Origin: Brevundimonas sp. 357
Lineage (GTDB): Bacteria; Pseudomonadota; Alphaproteobacteria; Caulobacterales; Caulobacteraceae
DNA length: 64,000 bases
Direction of reading: 5' to 3'
Assembly: GCF_003938605.1 (NCBI RefSeq)
Contig: NZ_RHWX01000001.1
Coordinates: 248,001-312,000, forward strand
The notes beneath the pieces were generated by a model, which was not told where the DNA came from, searched no databases, and saw nothing but the letters and a program-made list of their open reading frames with translations. The position numbers and the translations under genes were made by a program. This document shows positions 26,056 through 36,473 of the stretch, in pieces. Within the stretch, counting starts at the first letter, position 1. Every line of letters begins with the position of its first letter.

Positions 26056-27963
26056 TTAGGCGTCCTTCTTCTCATCCGTGTCCGAGACTTCCTCGAACTC
26101 GGCGTCGACCACGCCGTCGTCGGCCGGTTGGCCCTCGGCGTCGCCTTCAGCCCCGCCCTGCTGGGCGGCGTACATGGCCTCGCCCAGCTTCATCGAAGCC
26201 TGCGCCAGGGTGTTGGTCTTCTCGCGAATGGCCTCGGGGTCCGTGCCGTCCTTGGCCGACTTCAGGTCGTCCAGAGCCGACTGGATGGTCGCCTTGGTCG
26301 CGTCGTCGATCTTGTCGCCGTGCTCGGCCAAAGCCTTCTCGGTCGAGTGGATCAGGCTGTCGGCGCCGTTCTGGGCCTCGACCAGTTCCTTGCGGGCCTT
26401 GTCGGCCGCGGCGTTGGCCTCGGCTTCCTTGACCATGTTCTCGATGTCGGCGTCCGACAGGCCGCCGTTGGCCTGGATGCGGATCGACTGCTCCTTGTTC
26501 GTCGCCTTGTCCTTGGCCGTCACGTGGACGATGCCGTTGGCGTCGATGTCGAAGGCGACCTCGATCTGCGGCATGCCGCGCGGTGCGGGCGGAATGCCCA
26601 TCAGGTCGAACTGACCCAGCACCTTGTTGTCAGCGGCCATCGGGCGCTCGCCCTGGAAGACGCGGATCGTCACGGCCGACTGATTGTCGTCAGCGGTCGA
26701 GAAGACCTGAGCCTTCTTGGTCGGGATCGTCGTGTTGCGCTCGATCAGGGGCGTGAACACGCCGCCCAGGGTCTCGATGCCCAACGTCAACGGGGTCACG
26801 TCCAGCAGCAACACGTCCTTGACGTCGCCTTGCAGAACGCCAGCCTGAACGGCGGCGCCCAGGGCCACGACCTCGTCCGGGTTCACGCCCTTGTGCGGCT
26901 CCTTGCCGAAGAACTTCTTCACGGCTTCCTGCACGGCGGGCATGCGGGTCATGCCGCCGACCAGGACGACTTCATCGATGTCCGAGGCCTTGAGGCCCGC
27001 GTCCTTCAGCGCCTTGGCGCAGGGCTCGATCGTCCGCTGGATCAGGTCGTCCACCAGAGCTTCCAGCTTGGCGCGCGACAGCTTGATGTTCAGGTGCAGC
27101 GGGCCCGAGGCGTTCATGGTGATGAACGGCAGGTTGACCTCGTACTGGGTCGTCGAGGACAGCTCCTTCTTGGCCTTTTCGGCCTCTTCCTTCAGGCGCT
27201 GCAGGGCCAGCTTGTCCTGGCGCAGGTCGACGCCCTGCTCCTTCTTGAACTCGTCAGCCAGGTAGTCGACCAGACGCAGGTCGAAGTCCTCGCCGCCCAG
27301 GAAGGTGTCGCCGTTGGTCGACTTCACCTCGAACACGCCGTCGCCGATCTCCAGGATCGAGACGTCGAAGGTGCCGCCGCCCAGGTCGTAGACGGCGATC
27401 TTCTGACCGTCGTTCTTCTCCAGGCCGTAGGCCAGGGCGGCCGCGGTCGGTTCGTTGATGATGCGCAGGACTTCCAGACCGGCGATCTTGCCGGCGTCCT
27501 TGGTCGCCTGACGCTGGGCGTCGTTGAAGTAGGCCGGAACGGTGATGACGGCTTGGGTGACCTTCTCGCCCAGATAGGCCTCTGCGGCCTCCTTCATCTT
27601 GCCCAGGGTGAAGGCCGAGACCTGCTGGGGCGAATAGTCCTTGCCGTGCGCCTGGACCCAGGCGTCGCCGTTCGGGCCCTTGACGATCTCGAAGGGCACC
27701 ATGCCCTTGTCCTTGGCCACCACCGGATCGTCATAGTTGCGGCCGATCAGGCGCTTGATGGCGAAGAAGGTGTTGGCGGGGTTGGTCACCGCCTGACGGC
27801 GCGCCGGCTGGCCGACGAGGATTTCGCCGCCGTCCTGAATGGCGACCACCGACGGGGTGGTGCGGGCGCCTTCGGCGTTTTCGATGACCTTGGGGTTCTT
27901 GCCGTCCATGACGGCGACGCACGAGTTGGTCGTGCCGAGGTCGATGCCGATGATCTTGGCCAT
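26056..27963 (-). CDS. dnaK: chaperone DnaK (Hsp70)
   Basis: The 635-residue protein starts with [18 protein letters not shown], has [14 protein letters not shown] and [14 protein letters not shown] in the ATPase domain, and [17 protein letters not shown] in the linker region. The C-terminal tail is [12 protein letters not shown], close to the EEVKD ending. It is the leading gene of dnaK-dnaJ-dapB. GrpE, its exchange factor, is encoded 2 kb away. A sigma-32 promoter was looked for and not found with confidence. Confidence 0.98.
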   Translation of the reverse strand: MAKIIGIDLGTTNSCVAVMDGKNPKVIENAEGARTTPSVVAIQDGGEILVGQPARRQAVTNPANTFFAIKRLIGRNYDDPVVAKDKGMVPFEIVKGPNGDAWVQAHGKDYSPQQVSAFTLGKMKEAAEAYLGEKVTQAVITVPAYFNDAQRQATKDAGKIAGLEVLRIINEPTAAALAYGLEKNDGQKIAVYDLGGGTFDVSILEIGDGVFEVKSTNGDTFLGGEDFDLRLVDYLADEFKKEQGVDLRQDKLALQRLKEEAEKAKKELSSTTQYEVNLPFITMNASGPLHLNIKLSRAKLEALVDDLIQRTIEPCAKALKDAGLKASDIDEVVLVGGMTRMPAVQEAVKKFFGKEPHKGVNPDEVVALGAAVQAGVLQGDVKDVLLLDVTPLTLGIETLGGVFTPLIERNTTIPTKKAQVFSTADDNQSAVTIRVFQGERPMAADNKVLGQFDLMGIPPAPRGMPQIEVAFDIDANGIVHVTAKDKATNKEQSIRIQANGGLSDADIENMVKEAEANAAADKARKELVEAQNGADSLIHSTEKALAEHGDKIDDATKATIQSALDDLKSAKDGTDPEAIREKTNTLAQASMKLGEAMYAAQQGGAEGDAEGQPADDGVVDAEFEEVSDTDEKKDA

Positions 27964-28245
27964 GGGCTTGTCTTTTCACTCCTTGCGGCGGGCGATGCGG
28001 CGGCCTTGGATCAAGCGCCGCGCGTGACCGCCCCCAGATGGGCTTTTGAAATCATGCCGCGCCGGGCGAGGCCCGGTTCGGCGGTGGATGGGATCGGCGG
28101 ACAAGCCCCTAACGAATAGGGGGTTATCGCCGGATTGGCTCGGATATGGGAAAGACCGCAGGGGCTGCAAGGCCTTCCGACCGGTTCCGGGCCGATTCCG
28201 CGCCTTATGGCGGACAAGGCGGCGCGGCGCCGCTAAATTCGGCCG
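27964..28245. other. divergent region upstream of dnaK and alkB
   Basis: The 282 bases should carry the dnaK heat-shock promoter and the alkB promoter. A CCCCTA/TAGGGG hairpin is at 28106-28122. CTTGTC and CCCAT stretches occur on the dnaK strand, but their spacing does not fit a sigma-32 promoter. No CIRCE or SOS box is present, so alkB is not obviously an SOS gene here. Confidence 0.45.
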
Positions 28246-28893
28246 ATGATCCCGCAAAACCCCCTGCAACCGCCCAGAAAAGAGCTGAGGGAAGCGCCGA
28301 CCGCCCTGCCCGGCTTTCGTCTGTGGCCCGGCCTGCTGGACGCTGCGGAACAGGCCGAACTGCTGGCCGAGGTGCGGCGAGGGCTGGAGGCGGCGCCCCT
28401 CTATCGGCCGGTGACGCCCGGCGGGCGGCCGTTTTCCGTGCGGATGAGCAATTTCGGCGCCCTGGGCTGGGTGTCGGACCGCCAAGGCTATCGCTATCAG
28501 CCGACCCATCCGGCGACCGGCGCGCCCTGGCCCGCCATTCCGCCCCGGCTTCTGAGCCTGTGGGACGCCCTGACCGGCTGGCCGAGCCCGCCCGACGCCT
28601 GCCTGGTCAACCTCTATCAGGGCGAGGCGAAGATGGGCCTGCATCAGGACCGGGACGAGCGCGATCTGACGGCGCCCGTGCTGTCGATCTCCCTGGGCGA
28701 CACGGCGGTGTTCCGCATCGGCCCGGCCGAAGGCGGCAGGACGGCCAGCGTGCGCCTGGCCTCGGGCGACGTCTGCGCCCTGACCGGACCGGCGCGGCTG
28801 GCGCGTCACGGGATCGATCGACTGCTGACGGGCTCGTCGCGGCTGCTGCCGGGCGGGGGGCGAGTCAACCTGACCCTGCGGGTCGCGGGCTAG
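28246..28893 (+). CDS. alkB: AlkB-type alpha-ketoglutarate-dependent DNA dioxygenase
   Basis: The 215-residue protein removes alkyl groups such as 1-methyladenine and 3-methylcytosine by oxidation. Iron ligands are His133 and Asp135 in LHQDRDE and His188 in ARHGIDR; the 2-oxoglutarate-binding Arg residues are in RVNLTLR at 206-212. NLYQGEAKMG is the family segment before the first His. It is a single gene, divergent from dnaK. Confidence 0.93.
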   Translation: MIPQNPLQPPRKELREAPTALPGFRLWPGLLDAAEQAELLAEVRRGLEAAPLYRPVTPGGRPFSVRMSNFGALGWVSDRQGYRYQPTHPATGAPWPAIPPRLLSLWDALTGWPSPPDACLVNLYQGEAKMGLHQDRDERDLTAPVLSISLGDTAVFRIGPAEGGRTASVRLASGDVCALTGPARLARHGIDRLLTGSSRLLPGGGRVNLTLRVAG

Positions 28894-28966
28894 ACGGAAG
28901 GACTCGACGCGGCGGCGAAAGCCGGGGCACTGTCGCGGCTTCCACAGCGCCGACCGGAGACCCGAG

Positions 28967-29872
28967 ATGACCCTGATCACCCGGCCCGAGGGCCTGAGCC
29001 CGGACCAGATCGCCCCCAGCCGCCGCAGCCTGGGCGTGGCGACGGCGGGCGGGCTGTTCTTCGCCGCCTACGCCCCCGCCGCCCTCAGCCAGTCGGCCCA
29101 GCCGATCGCCACCGACACGGCGGGCCTGGTTACGGCCGACGCGACCTATCCGGCGCCCGACGGCTTCGCCCTGCCCGCCTATGTCGCCCGACCCGACGGC
29201 CCCGGCCCCTTCCCCGTCGTGATCGTCGTGTCCGAAATCTTCGGCGTGCATGAATACATCCGCGACGTCTGCCGCCGCCTGGCCAAGGCGGGCTATGCCG
29301 CCGTGGCCCCCGCCTTCTTCGTCCGCGTGCAAGACCCGGCTCCGCTCAGCGACATGCAGGCCATCATGCGCATCGTCGCCGCCGCCCGCTACGACCAGGT
29401 GATGGGCGACATCGGCGCCACGCTGGACTGGATCGGCGCCCAGCCCTGGGCCAAGGCCGACAAGGTCGGAATCACCGGCTTCTGCTGGGGCGGCAAGGTG
29501 GTGTGGCAGGCCATGGCCCGCTTCCCGACGCTGGACGCCGGGGTCGCCTGGTACGGCCGCCTGTCCCCCGCCGACACGGCCACTGACGAACAGAAGACGG
29601 CGGGCCGCCCCTGGCCCATCGACCTGGCGGGCGAGCTGAGGGCGCCCGTGCTGGGCCTCTACGGCGGTGCAGACAGCGGCATTCCCAACGACACGGTCAA
29701 GGCGATGAACGACGCCCTGAAGGCCGCCGGCCGGAGCGACAGCCAGATCATCCTCTACGACGACGCCCCGCACGGTTTCCACGCCGACTACCGCGCCTCC
29801 TACCGCGAGGCGGACGCCAAGGACGGCTGGCGGCGGCTGCTGGCGCTGTTCGATTCGAGATTGAAAAACTGA
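28967..29872 (+). CDS. dienelactone hydrolase family protein with Tat-like signal
   Basis: The 301-residue alpha/beta hydrolase carries the dienelactone hydrolase triad: Cys173 in GFCWGG, Asp236 and His269 in APHGFHADY, plus the Glu of SEIFG at 90. The N-terminus has SRRSLGVATAGGLFFAAYAP, a twin-arginine-type signal sequence (about 19-43), so it is probably exported. The natural substrate is unknown; no aromatic ring-cleavage genes are close by. It shares a bidirectional terminator with grpE. Confidence 0.88.
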   Translation: MTLITRPEGLSPDQIAPSRRSLGVATAGGLFFAAYAPAALSQSAQPIATDTAGLVTADATYPAPDGFALPAYVARPDGPGPFPVVIVVSEIFGVHEYIRDVCRRLAKAGYAAVAPAFFVRVQDPAPLSDMQAIMRIVAAARYDQVMGDIGATLDWIGAQPWAKADKVGITGFCWGGKVVWQAMARFPTLDAGVAWYGRLSPADTATDEQKTAGRPWPIDLAGELRAPVLGLYGGADSGIPNDTVKAMNDALKAAGRSDSQIILYDDAPHGFHADYRASYREADAKDGWRRLLALFDSRLKN

Positions 29873-29881
29873 CCCTTCCTT

Positions 29882-29938
29882 CCGCTCACCCCGGCGGACG
29901 CCGGGGCCCAGTCCTTTGGCCGCAAGCGCGGAGCGGGA
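29882..29938. repeat. CCGCTCA...CCCGGCGGACGCCGGG repeat, half unit
   Basis: An outer CCGCTCAC, an inner CCCCGGCG/CGCCGGGG stem and the tail CCAGTCCTTTGGCC are shared with the longer unit at 56106. It lies 10 bases after the dienelactone hydrolase stop. Confidence 0.7.
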
Positions 29939-29950
29939 AGCTAAGCAAAG

Positions 29951-29990
29951 AAAAACGACCCGGCGCGTCTGCGCCGGGCCGTCGTCGTTT
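29951..29990. terminator. bidirectional terminator between the dienelactone hydrolase gene and grpE
   Basis: CCCGGCGC (29959-29966) pairs with GCGCCGGG (29971-29978). The outer AAACGAC/GTCGTTT arms give T runs on both strands, serving both converging genes. Confidence 0.85.
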
Positions 29991-30006
29991 CAGCGCGCGA
30001 AGACTA

Positions 30007-30621
30007 TCAGGCCTTGGCGTCGAAATTCCCGCCGGTCGTGTTGGGATCGGCATAGGCGCCGCCCGCCGCCGCGCCCGAGCCCTTGGCCGCGACCACCACC
30101 ATGGCCGCGCGCACGGTGCGGCCGAACAGGGCGTAGCCCGGCTGCAGCGTCTGGATGACGGCGCCGCCCGGCACGGTGTCCGAGGACTGCTCCATCATCG
30201 CCTGATGCAGGTGCGGATCGAAGGCGTCGCCCGGCGCCGGATCGACGCGGGTCAGGCCGTTGGCCTCGAAGGCCGACAGCAGGGACTTCTGCGTCAGCTC
30301 CAGCCCCGTGAGCATGGCGGCCGCCGGGCCGTCGGCGTCCTTGGGCGCCGTCGCCAGGCCGCGCTCCAGCGTGTCGGCCACGCCCAGCAGATCCTTGGCG
30401 AAGCGCTGGATGGCGTAGGCGCGGGCGTCGTTCTGCTGCGTCTCGGCGCGGCGCTTGACGTTCTCGGCCTCGGCCACGGCGCGCAGGGCGCGGTCCTTCC
30501 ACTGGTCGCGCTCGGCGATCAGGGCGTCGACCACGGCCGTATCGTCGCCCTCGGGCGCGAGGTCCGCCTCGTGGATGTCCTGCTCGAGTTGGTCCCGCGT
30601 CTCGTCGTTGATGTCGTTCAC
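30007..30621 (-). CDS. grpE: nucleotide exchange factor GrpE
   Basis: The 204-residue protein has a long N-terminal coiled coil (about 25-75, [23 protein letters not shown]) and a C-terminal beta domain with [11 protein letters not shown] and [18 protein letters not shown]. It releases ADP from DnaK. Its start overlaps the hrcA stop by four bases. The C-terminal [18 protein letters not shown] tail is low complexity. Confidence 0.95.
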   Translation of the reverse strand: MNDINDETRDQLEQDIHEADLAPEGDDTAVVDALIAERDQWKDRALRAVAEAENVKRRAETQQNDARAYAIQRFAKDLLGVADTLERGLATAPKDADGPAAAMLTGLELTQKSLLSAFEANGLTRVDPAPGDAFDPHLHQAMMEQSSDTVPGGAVIQTLQPGYALFGRTVRAAMVVVAAKGSGAAAGGAYADPNTTGGNFDAKA

Positions 30622-31712
30622 GTCTCTTGTCCGTCCAGAATCCGGCCCAGCACCCGGGCGGTATAGTCCACCAACGGTATGACACGGGCGTAGTTCAACC
30701 GCGCGGGCCCGATGACGCCGATGGCGCCCAGCACCCGCTGCCGGCCCGACATATAGGGCGCCGCGATCACGGCGGAACCCGAAAGCGAAAAGAGTCGCGT
30801 TTCCGCGCCGATATAGATGCGTACGCCCTGGGCCGCGCCGACGTCGTCCAGCAGGCCGATCAGCTGTTCCTTCTGCTCCAGATCGTCGAACAGGACGCGC
30901 ACCCGCTCCAGATCCTCGGCCGCGCGAGCGTCCTGCAACAGGTTGCCGCGCCCCCGCACGATCAGGTTACGGTCATGCCCCCCGCCGCCTGCGCCGCCGC
31001 TCCAGGCCGCCAGACCATCCTCGACCAGACGGGCGGCGGCCGCGTCCAGATCACGCCGGGCGGCCTCCATCTCAGCCTTCATCTCATGGCGCGCCTCGGC
31101 CAGCGGACGCCCCTTCAGTCGCGCGCTGAGGAAGTTCGACGCCTCCTGCAGGGTCGAGGGCGTGACGCCGGACTGAAGGCTCATCAGCCGGTTCTCGACC
31201 ACCCCGTCGTCGGCGACCAGCACCGCCAGCGCCTGCCCCCCGCCCAGAGCCACGAACTCGACATGACGCACCCCCGCCTCGCGCACCGGACTGGCGACGA
31301 TGCCCGCTCCGCCCGCCAGACCCGACAGCAGGGAGGAGGCCGCATCCAGCGCCTCCTCGACATTGCGGCCGCCGCCCTTGACGCCCAGCACCGCCAGCCG
31401 CGCGTCGATCTCGCGTCGCTCCTCCTGACCGATGTCGCCGACCTCCAGCAGGCCGTCCACGAACAGCCGCAGCCCCGCATGGGTCGGCGCCCGCCCGGCC
31501 GATGTATGCGGCGAGGCCAGCAGCCCGGCCTGCGTCAGCGCCTGCATGGTGTTGCGGATCGAGGCGGGCGACAGGTCCAGCCCGGCGCGCGACAGGGTGT
31601 GCGACCCCACCGGCTCGCCTGTCTCCAGATAGCTTTCGACCACCCGCCGGAAGATGTCGCGCGCCCGCGCATCCAGCGTCGCCAGACCCGGCGAGGGATG
31701 CAGCAGGCTCAT
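30618..31712 (-). CDS. hrcA: heat-inducible transcription repressor HrcA
   Basis: The 364-residue protein has a winged-helix N-terminal domain ([42 protein letters not shown]) and the GAF-like core of HrcA. It represses groESL-type genes through CIRCE elements in relatives; no CIRCE is seen in this window. It is in a chain with the upstream GNAT gene and grpE, each overlapping the next by four bases. Confidence 0.95.
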   Translation of the reverse strand: MSLLHPSPGLATLDARARDIFRRVVESYLETGEPVGSHTLSRAGLDLSPASIRNTMQALTQAGLLASPHTSAGRAPTHAGLRLFVDGLLEVGDIGQEERREIDARLAVLGVKGGGRNVEEALDAASSLLSGLAGGAGIVASPVREAGVRHVEFVALGGGQALAVLVADDGVVENRLMSLQSGVTPSTLQEASNFLSARLKGRPLAEARHEMKAEMEAARRDLDAAAARLVEDGLAAWSGGAGGGGHDRNLIVRGRGNLLQDARAAEDLERVRVLFDDLEQKEQLIGLLDDVGAAQGVRIYIGAETRLFSLSGSAVIAAPYMSGRQRVLGAIGVIGPARLNYARVIPLVDYTARVLGRILDGQET

Positions 31713-32263
31713 GACGCCGTCCTCCGCGCCGCCCAGTCCGCACGGGTCAGGCGATGGACCAGGCAGTCGTCCGTCCCGTTGAAGACGCGCCGCCCCTCCG
31801 GCCGGAAGCCCAGCCGCTGATAGAAGCGATGCGCCTCGGTATTGGAGTTGAGCGGATCGATCACCACCGCCTCGACTCCCGGCCTGGCGAAACAGGCGTC
31901 CAACGCCAGGGTCATCATCTGCGTCCCGTGGCCCTGATTCAGGGCGTCGGCCTCGCCGATCCAGATATCGAGGGCGCGCAGGTTCGGTTCGATCTCGCCC
32001 CAGTAGCCGTTGGGTTCGCCCGCAGGGTCTATGTCCAACATGGCTCCGATCGGACGGCCGTCGACCTCGGCGATGAAGTAGCGGAAGACGTCGGACTGCG
32101 CGGCCAGCTCCTCGTCCCAGTCGGCCGCCTCATGATGGTCGGGGTCGTCGGTCAGGCAGGCGACGACGTGCGGCGCCTCATCCCAGCGCGCCAGGGTCGC
32201 GGCGTCGGCAGCCACGGCCGGACGAAGACGCACGACAGACGGGTCAGGGCGGGACAGGCTCAT
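31709..32263 (-). CDS. GNAT acetyltransferase resembling AAC(6')-Ib type enzymes
   Basis: The 184-residue protein has a domain layout like aminoglycoside 6'-N-acetyltransferases: an N-terminal [51 protein letters not shown] as acetyl-CoA loop, and [19 protein letters not shown]. The same fold also occurs in siderophore and small-molecule acetylases, so resistance is not implied. The ATG at 32263 fits the domain start. It overlaps hrcA by four bases, so it is the first gene of a GNAT-hrcA-grpE unit. Confidence 0.82.
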   Translation of the reverse strand: MSLSRPDPSVVRLRPAVAADAATLARWDEAPHVVACLTDDPDHHEAADWDEELAAQSDVFRYFIAEVDGRPIGAMLDIDPAGEPNGYWGEIEPNLRALDIWIGEADALNQGHGTQMMTLALDACFARPGVEAVVIDPLNSNTEAHRFYQRLGFRPEGRRVFNGTDDCLVHRLTRADWAARRTAS

Positions 32264-32307
32264 GGTTTCAGGATAAGCACGCGCCATCCCGCTTCCAAGG
32301 AATTCCC

Positions 32308-33033
32308 ATGCGCCCGTCCGAACGCTCCCCCGAACAACTTCGCACCGTCACGCTGGAAACCGGCGTCAACCGCTACGCCGAGGGCTCGTGCCTGGTGTCC
32401 TTCGGCCACACCAAGGTGCTGGTGACGGCCTCGATCGAGGAGAAGGTGCCGGGCTGGATGCGCAACACCGGCCAGGGCTGGGTCACGGCCGAATACGGCA
32501 TGTTGCCCCGCGCCACCCACACGCGCGGCCGCCGCGAAGCCGCCGCCGGCAAGCAGTCGGGCCGCACTCAGGAAATCCAGCGCCTGATCGGCCGCTCCTT
32601 GCGCGCCGTGGTCGACCTGAAGGCGCTGGGCGAGCGTCAGGTGCTGATCGACTGCGACGTGATCCAGGCCGACGGCGGCACGCGCACCGCCTCCATCACC
32701 GGCGCCTGGGTGGCGATGGCCTCGGCGCTCAGCTACCTCAAGGACGAGGGCGTGCTGACGACCGACCCCATTCTGGATCAGGTGGCGGCCGTGTCGTGCG
32801 GCGTGTTCAAGGATCTGCCGGTGCTGGACCTCGATTATGAGGAAGACTCCACCGCCGAGGCCGACAGCAACTTCGTCCTGACCGGCGCGGGCCAGATCGT
32901 CGAAATCCAGGCTACCGGCGAGAAGCGCGGCTTCAGCCGGGGCGAGTTCGACCGCCTGTTCGAACTGGCCGAGATCGGCTGCGGCGAACTGTTCGCCCTT
33001 CAGCGCGCCGCCGTCGAAGCCGCCCGCCGATAA
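32308..33033 (+). CDS. rph: ribonuclease PH
   Basis: The 241-residue phosphorolytic exoribonuclease trims tRNA 3' ends. Recognisable blocks are [18 protein letters not shown], the [19 protein letters not shown] arginine loop, [20 protein letters not shown] and the [19 protein letters not shown] active site. It is divergent from the GNAT-hrcA-grpE unit. Confidence 0.97.
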   Translation: MRPSERSPEQLRTVTLETGVNRYAEGSCLVSFGHTKVLVTASIEEKVPGWMRNTGQGWVTAEYGMLPRATHTRGRREAAAGKQSGRTQEIQRLIGRSLRAVVDLKALGERQVLIDCDVIQADGGTRTASITGAWVAMASALSYLKDEGVLTTDPILDQVAAVSCGVFKDLPVLDLDYEEDSTAEADSNFVLTGAGQIVEIQATGEKRGFSRGEFDRLFELAEIGCGELFALQRAAVEAARR

Positions 33034-33100
33034 GGCTTTTCGCGGAGCCGGATCGGGGCCATCGTCGTTGCACAGGCGAACCCCGATCCCGGAGCCCCGC

Positions 33101-33475
33101 ATGACCCGACCGTACCTTCTGGCCTGCCTGATCCTCGGCGGCCTGCTCGCCGCCTGCCAGCCGCGTCCGGAGCCGGCGGCCTCCGCGCCGGTCCCGACGC
33201 CAGCGCCCACCCCGGCCCGCGAACCCGAAGCCCGCCTGCCCGAAGGCCCGGGCATGGCGCCTCAGCCGGTTCCGCTTGACGAACGTCCCTGCCTTGAGAC
33301 CCTGGGCGAAGCGGCTTCGGCCCGCCTGGTCCAGCGCTGCATCGCCGTCAGCCCCGCGACTCGCCCGCCCTGCCACGCCTCCAACCCCTGCAATCTGATC
33401 CAGAGCGAGATCGATCGTTCCTGCGCGATGTGGACCCGCGACGGCGAAACCCCGCCGAAAGAATGCAAGGGCTGA
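33101..33475 (+). CDS. small Cys-rich lipoprotein, function unknown
   Basis: The 124-residue protein begins with MTRPYLLACLILGGLLAAC, a lipoprotein signal with lipobox LAAC. A Pro/Ala-rich linker (about 20-55) follows, then a C-terminal part with six Cys, including SPATRPPC, NPC and the terminal CKG, likely to form disulfides in the periplasm. No family is recognised. An upstream ATG (33068) would put a long charged extension before the signal, so 33101 is used. The purine-rich GGAG before it is a good ribosome site. Confidence 0.75.
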   Translation: MTRPYLLACLILGGLLAACQPRPEPAASAPVPTPAPTPAREPEARLPEGPGMAPQPVPLDERPCLETLGEAASARLVQRCIAVSPATRPPCHASNPCNLIQSEIDRSCAMWTRDGETPPKECKG

Positions 33476-33477
33476 CT

Positions 33478-33498
33478 CCCTCTCCCGCCGGGAGAGGG
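33478..33498 (+). terminator. hairpin at the end of the lipoprotein gene
   Basis: CCCTCTCCC and GGGAGAGGG are perfect arms around GCC, starting 3 bases after the stop. No T run follows, so it may protect the 3' end rather than terminate. Confidence 0.5.
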
Positions 33499-33527
33499 AT
33501 GACGCCGCGTTCTGTATCGCCTCAAGC

Positions 33528-33567
33528 GCGCTCAAGCAGCGCGCGACCGCGTCGCGAGCGATAGCCC
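33528..33567. repeat. palindromic element, long-stem family copy
   Basis: The reverse complement reads GGGCTATCG, a CTCGCGA/TCGCGCG stem and CTGCTTGAGCGC. It lies directly before the terminator shared with pnp, matching the placement of the copy at 6960. Confidence 0.7.
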
Positions 33568-33570
33568 ATA

Positions 33571-33606
33571 AAAAAGACCCCGCCGTTTCCAGCGGGGCCT
33601 TCTTCA
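33571..33606. terminator. terminator between the lipoprotein gene and pnp
   Basis: GACCCCGC (33577-33584) pairs with GCGGGGCC (33592-33599). A T-rich stretch follows on the right strand and TTTTTTA on the left, so it can serve both genes. Confidence 0.75.
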
Positions 33607-33627
33607 TTTCAGCGATGACGCCGAGGC

Positions 33628-35856
33628 TTAGTCGCGACGGCGACGGCCGCGGTCGCCGCCGTTGCGGTCGCCCTTGGGACGGCCGCCGGTGTCTTCCGAC
33701 AGCGGGGCTTCGCCGCGTTCAGCGCGCTCGGCGTTGATCTTGTCGGTGATGTCCTCTCCGGTTTCCTGATCGACGACCTTCATCGACAGCTTGGTCTTGC
33801 CGCGATCGTCGAAGCCCAGGAACTTGACCTTGACCTCTTGGCCTTCCGACAGGACGTCGGCCGGGTTGGCGACGCGCTCCAGAGCGATCTGGGACACGTG
33901 GACTAGGCCGTCCTTGGCGCCGAAGAAGTTCACGAAGGCGCCGAAGTCGACGACCTTCACGACCTTGCCGGTGTAGATGGTGCCGACTTCCGGCTCCGAG
34001 GCGATCGATTGGATCCAGGCCTTGGCGGCTTCGATCTTCTCTTGCTCGTTGGCGGCGATCTTGATGGTGCCGTCGTCGCCGATGTCGATCTTGGCGCCGG
34101 TCTTTTCCACGATCTCGCGGATGACCTTGCCGCCCGAACCGATCACTTCACGGATCTTGTCGACCGCGATCTTGATGGATTCGATCTTCGGAGCGAACTC
34201 GCCCAGCTCGGCGCGCGGGGCCTCCATCGCCTTCGACATTTCGTCGAGGATGTGCAGACGACCGGCCGAAGCCTGCGTCAGGGCCTGCTGCATGATCTCC
34301 TTGGTGATGCCGGCGACCTTGATGTCCATCTGAAGGCTGGTGATGCCTTCCGAGGTGCCCGCGACCTTGAAGTCCATGTCGCCCAGGTGATCTTCGTCGC
34401 CCAGGATGTCCGACAGGATGGCGAACTCGCCCGACGGCTCCAGAATCAGACCCATGGCGATGCCCGAGACCGGACGGACCAGCGGCACGCCGGCGTCCAT
34501 CAGGGCCAGCGACGAACCGCAGACCGTAGCCATCGAGGACGAGCCGTTGGACTCGGTGATCTCCGACACCAGACGGATGGTGTAGGGGAAGTCTTCCTTC
34601 GACGGCAGCATCGGACGGATGGCGCGCCAGGCCAGCTTGCCGTGACCGATTTCGCGACGGCCCGGCGAGCCCATTCGGCCCGCTTCACCGACCGAATAGG
34701 GCGGGAAGTTGTAGTGCAGCAGGAAGGACTCCTTGTAGGTGCCCGTCAGGCTGTCGATGTACTGCTCGTCCTCGCCGGTGCCGAGGGTGGCGACGACCAG
34801 GGCCTGGGTTTCGCCGCGCGTGAACAGCGACGAACCGTGGGTGCGCGGCAGGACGCCGACTTCCGAGACGATGGCGCGGACCTTGTCCAGGGCGCGGCCG
34901 TCGACGCGGTGGCTGTTCTCGATGATGTCGCGACGCAGGACGTCGGCTTCGCATTCCTTGAACGCCGCCGAGAACTTCGACGAGTCGACGCCCTCGGGGT
35001 TTTCGTCGGTCTTCACCAGGGCGGCGGCGGCGGTCTTCTTGGCCGCGTCGACGCCCGAGCGACGCTCGTACTTGCCCGGATGAGCGTAGGCGGCCTTGAT
35101 GTCTTCGCCGACCAGCTTCTTGATCGAGGCGACGACGTCCGAGTGGTCTTCGGCCTGGAAGTCGAACGGCTCCTTGGCGGCGTGCTCGGCCAGTTCGATG
35201 ATGGCGTCGATCACCGGCTGCATGCCGGCGTGCGCGAACATCAGGGCCTTCAGCATGGTGTCTTCCGAAAGCTCCTTGGCTTCGGATTCGACCATCATGA
35301 TGGCGTCTTGCGTACCGGCGACAACCAGATCCAGGGCGCTTTCGCCCATTTGGTCGATGGCGGGGTTCAGCACCAGCTCGCCGTCGATCATGCCGACGCG
35401 CGCGGCGCCGATCGGGCCCATGAAGGGCACGCCCGACAGGGTCAGGGCGGCCGAGGCGGCGACCATGCCCAGGATGTCGGGATCGTTCTCAAGGTCGTGC
35501 TGCAGCACGGTGACGATGACCTGGGTCTCGTTCTTGAAGCCCTTGACGAACAGGGGGCGGATCGGGCGGTCGATCAGACGGGAGACCAGGGTTTCCTTCT
35601 CGGTCGGACGGCCTTCACGCTTGAAGTAGCCGCCCGGGATCTTGCCGGCGGCGAACGTCTTTTCTTGGTAGTTTACGGTCAGCGGGAAGAAATCCAGGCC
35701 CGGCTTGGGCTGGCGGCCATAGACGACGGTGGCCAGAACCACGGTCTCGCCGTAGGTCGCCAGCACGGCGCCGTCAGCCTGACGGGCGATGCGACCGGTT
35801 TCCAGCGTCAGCGGGCGTCCGGCCCACTCGATCGTCTTGCGTTTGATGTCGAACAT
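33628..35856 (-). CDS. pnp: polyribonucleotide nucleotidyltransferase (PNPase)
   Basis: The 742-residue protein contains two RNase PH domains joined by a helical domain, then KH ([24 protein letters not shown]) and S1 ([20 protein letters not shown]) domains. The active-site [17 protein letters not shown] stretch lies in the second RNase PH core. A basic Arg/Gly-rich tail, [14 protein letters not shown], ends the protein. It degrades mRNA phosphorolytically and binds RNase E in the degradosome of related Caulobacter. It follows rpsO. Confidence 0.97.
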   Translation of the reverse strand: MFDIKRKTIEWAGRPLTLETGRIARQADGAVLATYGETVVLATVVYGRQPKPGLDFFPLTVNYQEKTFAAGKIPGGYFKREGRPTEKETLVSRLIDRPIRPLFVKGFKNETQVIVTVLQHDLENDPDILGMVAASAALTLSGVPFMGPIGAARVGMIDGELVLNPAIDQMGESALDLVVAGTQDAIMMVESEAKELSEDTMLKALMFAHAGMQPVIDAIIELAEHAAKEPFDFQAEDHSDVVASIKKLVGEDIKAAYAHPGKYERRSGVDAAKKTAAAALVKTDENPEGVDSSKFSAAFKECEADVLRRDIIENSHRVDGRALDKVRAIVSEVGVLPRTHGSSLFTRGETQALVVATLGTGEDEQYIDSLTGTYKESFLLHYNFPPYSVGEAGRMGSPGRREIGHGKLAWRAIRPMLPSKEDFPYTIRLVSEITESNGSSSMATVCGSSLALMDAGVPLVRPVSGIAMGLILEPSGEFAILSDILGDEDHLGDMDFKVAGTSEGITSLQMDIKVAGITKEIMQQALTQASAGRLHILDEMSKAMEAPRAELGEFAPKIESIKIAVDKIREVIGSGGKVIREIVEKTGAKIDIGDDGTIKIAANEQEKIEAAKAWIQSIASEPEVGTIYTGKVVKVVDFGAFVNFFGAKDGLVHVSQIALERVANPADVLSEGQEVKVKFLGFDDRGKTKLSMKVVDQETGEDITDKINAERAERGEAPLSEDTGGRPKGDRNGGDRGRRRRD

Positions 35857-36051
35857 TATTCTTCTTTCGTCTCCCGCGGGCGTATTCCCGTCGGGGGTGT
35901 GCGGAGCGGCAGGCCGTTCAGTCCTGCGGTCCCCATTAGCCAGGCCGCATCATCGCGGCCGGACGGGTGATTGAGGACCGGATTTCGGGCCCTCGCGTCG
36001 GTTGCGCCGGTAAGACCCGCGGCGCACGGGAAAGCGTAGTCTAGGAGCGGA

Positions 36052-36083
36052 ACGAGGCGCGGACGTGTCCGCCCGCGCCTCGT
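36052..36083 (-). promoter_or_regulatory. hairpin in the rpsO-pnp spacer
   Basis: GAGGCGCGG and CCGCGCCTC are exact arms (36054-36062 and 36073-36081) in the 257-base gap after rpsO. In enterobacteria a stem here is cut by RNase III for pnp autoregulation, so a similar role is possible; no T run follows on the leftward strand. Confidence 0.45.
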
Positions 36084-36113
36084 GGAATTATCCGATCCGC
36101 AACCGGGGGCGCC

Positions 36114-36383
36114 TTAGCGACGCAGGCCCAGCTTGGCGATCAGCGCCTGATAGCGGGCGCTGTCGGTCTTGTTCAGGTGGTCCAGAAGGCGACGACGCTG
36201 CGAAACCTGCTTCAGCAGGCCACGACGCGAGTGGTTGTCCTTCTTGTGGGTCTTGAAGTGCTCGGTCAGGTTGGCGATGCGTTCCGTCAGGATCGCGACC
36301 TGCACTTCAGCCGAACCGGTGTCGCCCGTCGAGCGAGCGTTGTCGGCGATGACTTCAGCTTTACGTTGAGCCGTAATCGACAT
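36114..36383 (-). CDS. rpsO: 30S ribosomal protein uS15
   Basis: The 89-residue protein is full length, with [34 protein letters not shown] and the C-terminal [13 protein letters not shown] block that contacts 16S rRNA helix 22. It lies between truB and pnp in the common order. Confidence 0.98.
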   Translation of the reverse strand: MSITAQRKAEVIADNARSTGDTGSAEVQVAILTERIANLTEHFKTHKKDNHSRRGLLKQVSQRRRLLDHLNKTDSARYQALIAKLGLRR

Positions 36384-36398
36384 CGAGAGTCCTTTCTT

Positions 36399-36438
36399 GC
36401 CCTATCGCTCGCGCCGCGGGCGCTCGCTGTTTGAGGGC
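36399..36438. repeat. palindromic element, long-stem family copy
   Basis: GCCCTATCGCTCGCG on the left and CGCTCGCTGTTTGAGGGC on the right form a long imperfect hairpin in the 90-base truB-rpsO gap. It is in the transcribed part of the operon. Confidence 0.7.
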
Positions 36439-36473
36439 GTTGGAGTTCCTATCGGCAAGCGGGTGAGCCTGCG

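Noticed and set aside
26128..28119. 663-codon rightward frame across dnaK
   Set aside because: Antisense shadow of dnaK; composition is typical of a GC-rich reverse frame and it runs into the dnaK promoter region.
27964..28245. Sigma-32 promoter or CIRCE element before dnaK
   Set aside because: CTTG and CCCAT elements are present but their spacing does not fit; no TTAGCACTC repeat exists.
34009..35970. 653-codon rightward frame across pnp
   Set aside because: Antisense shadow of pnp with no recognisable motif.
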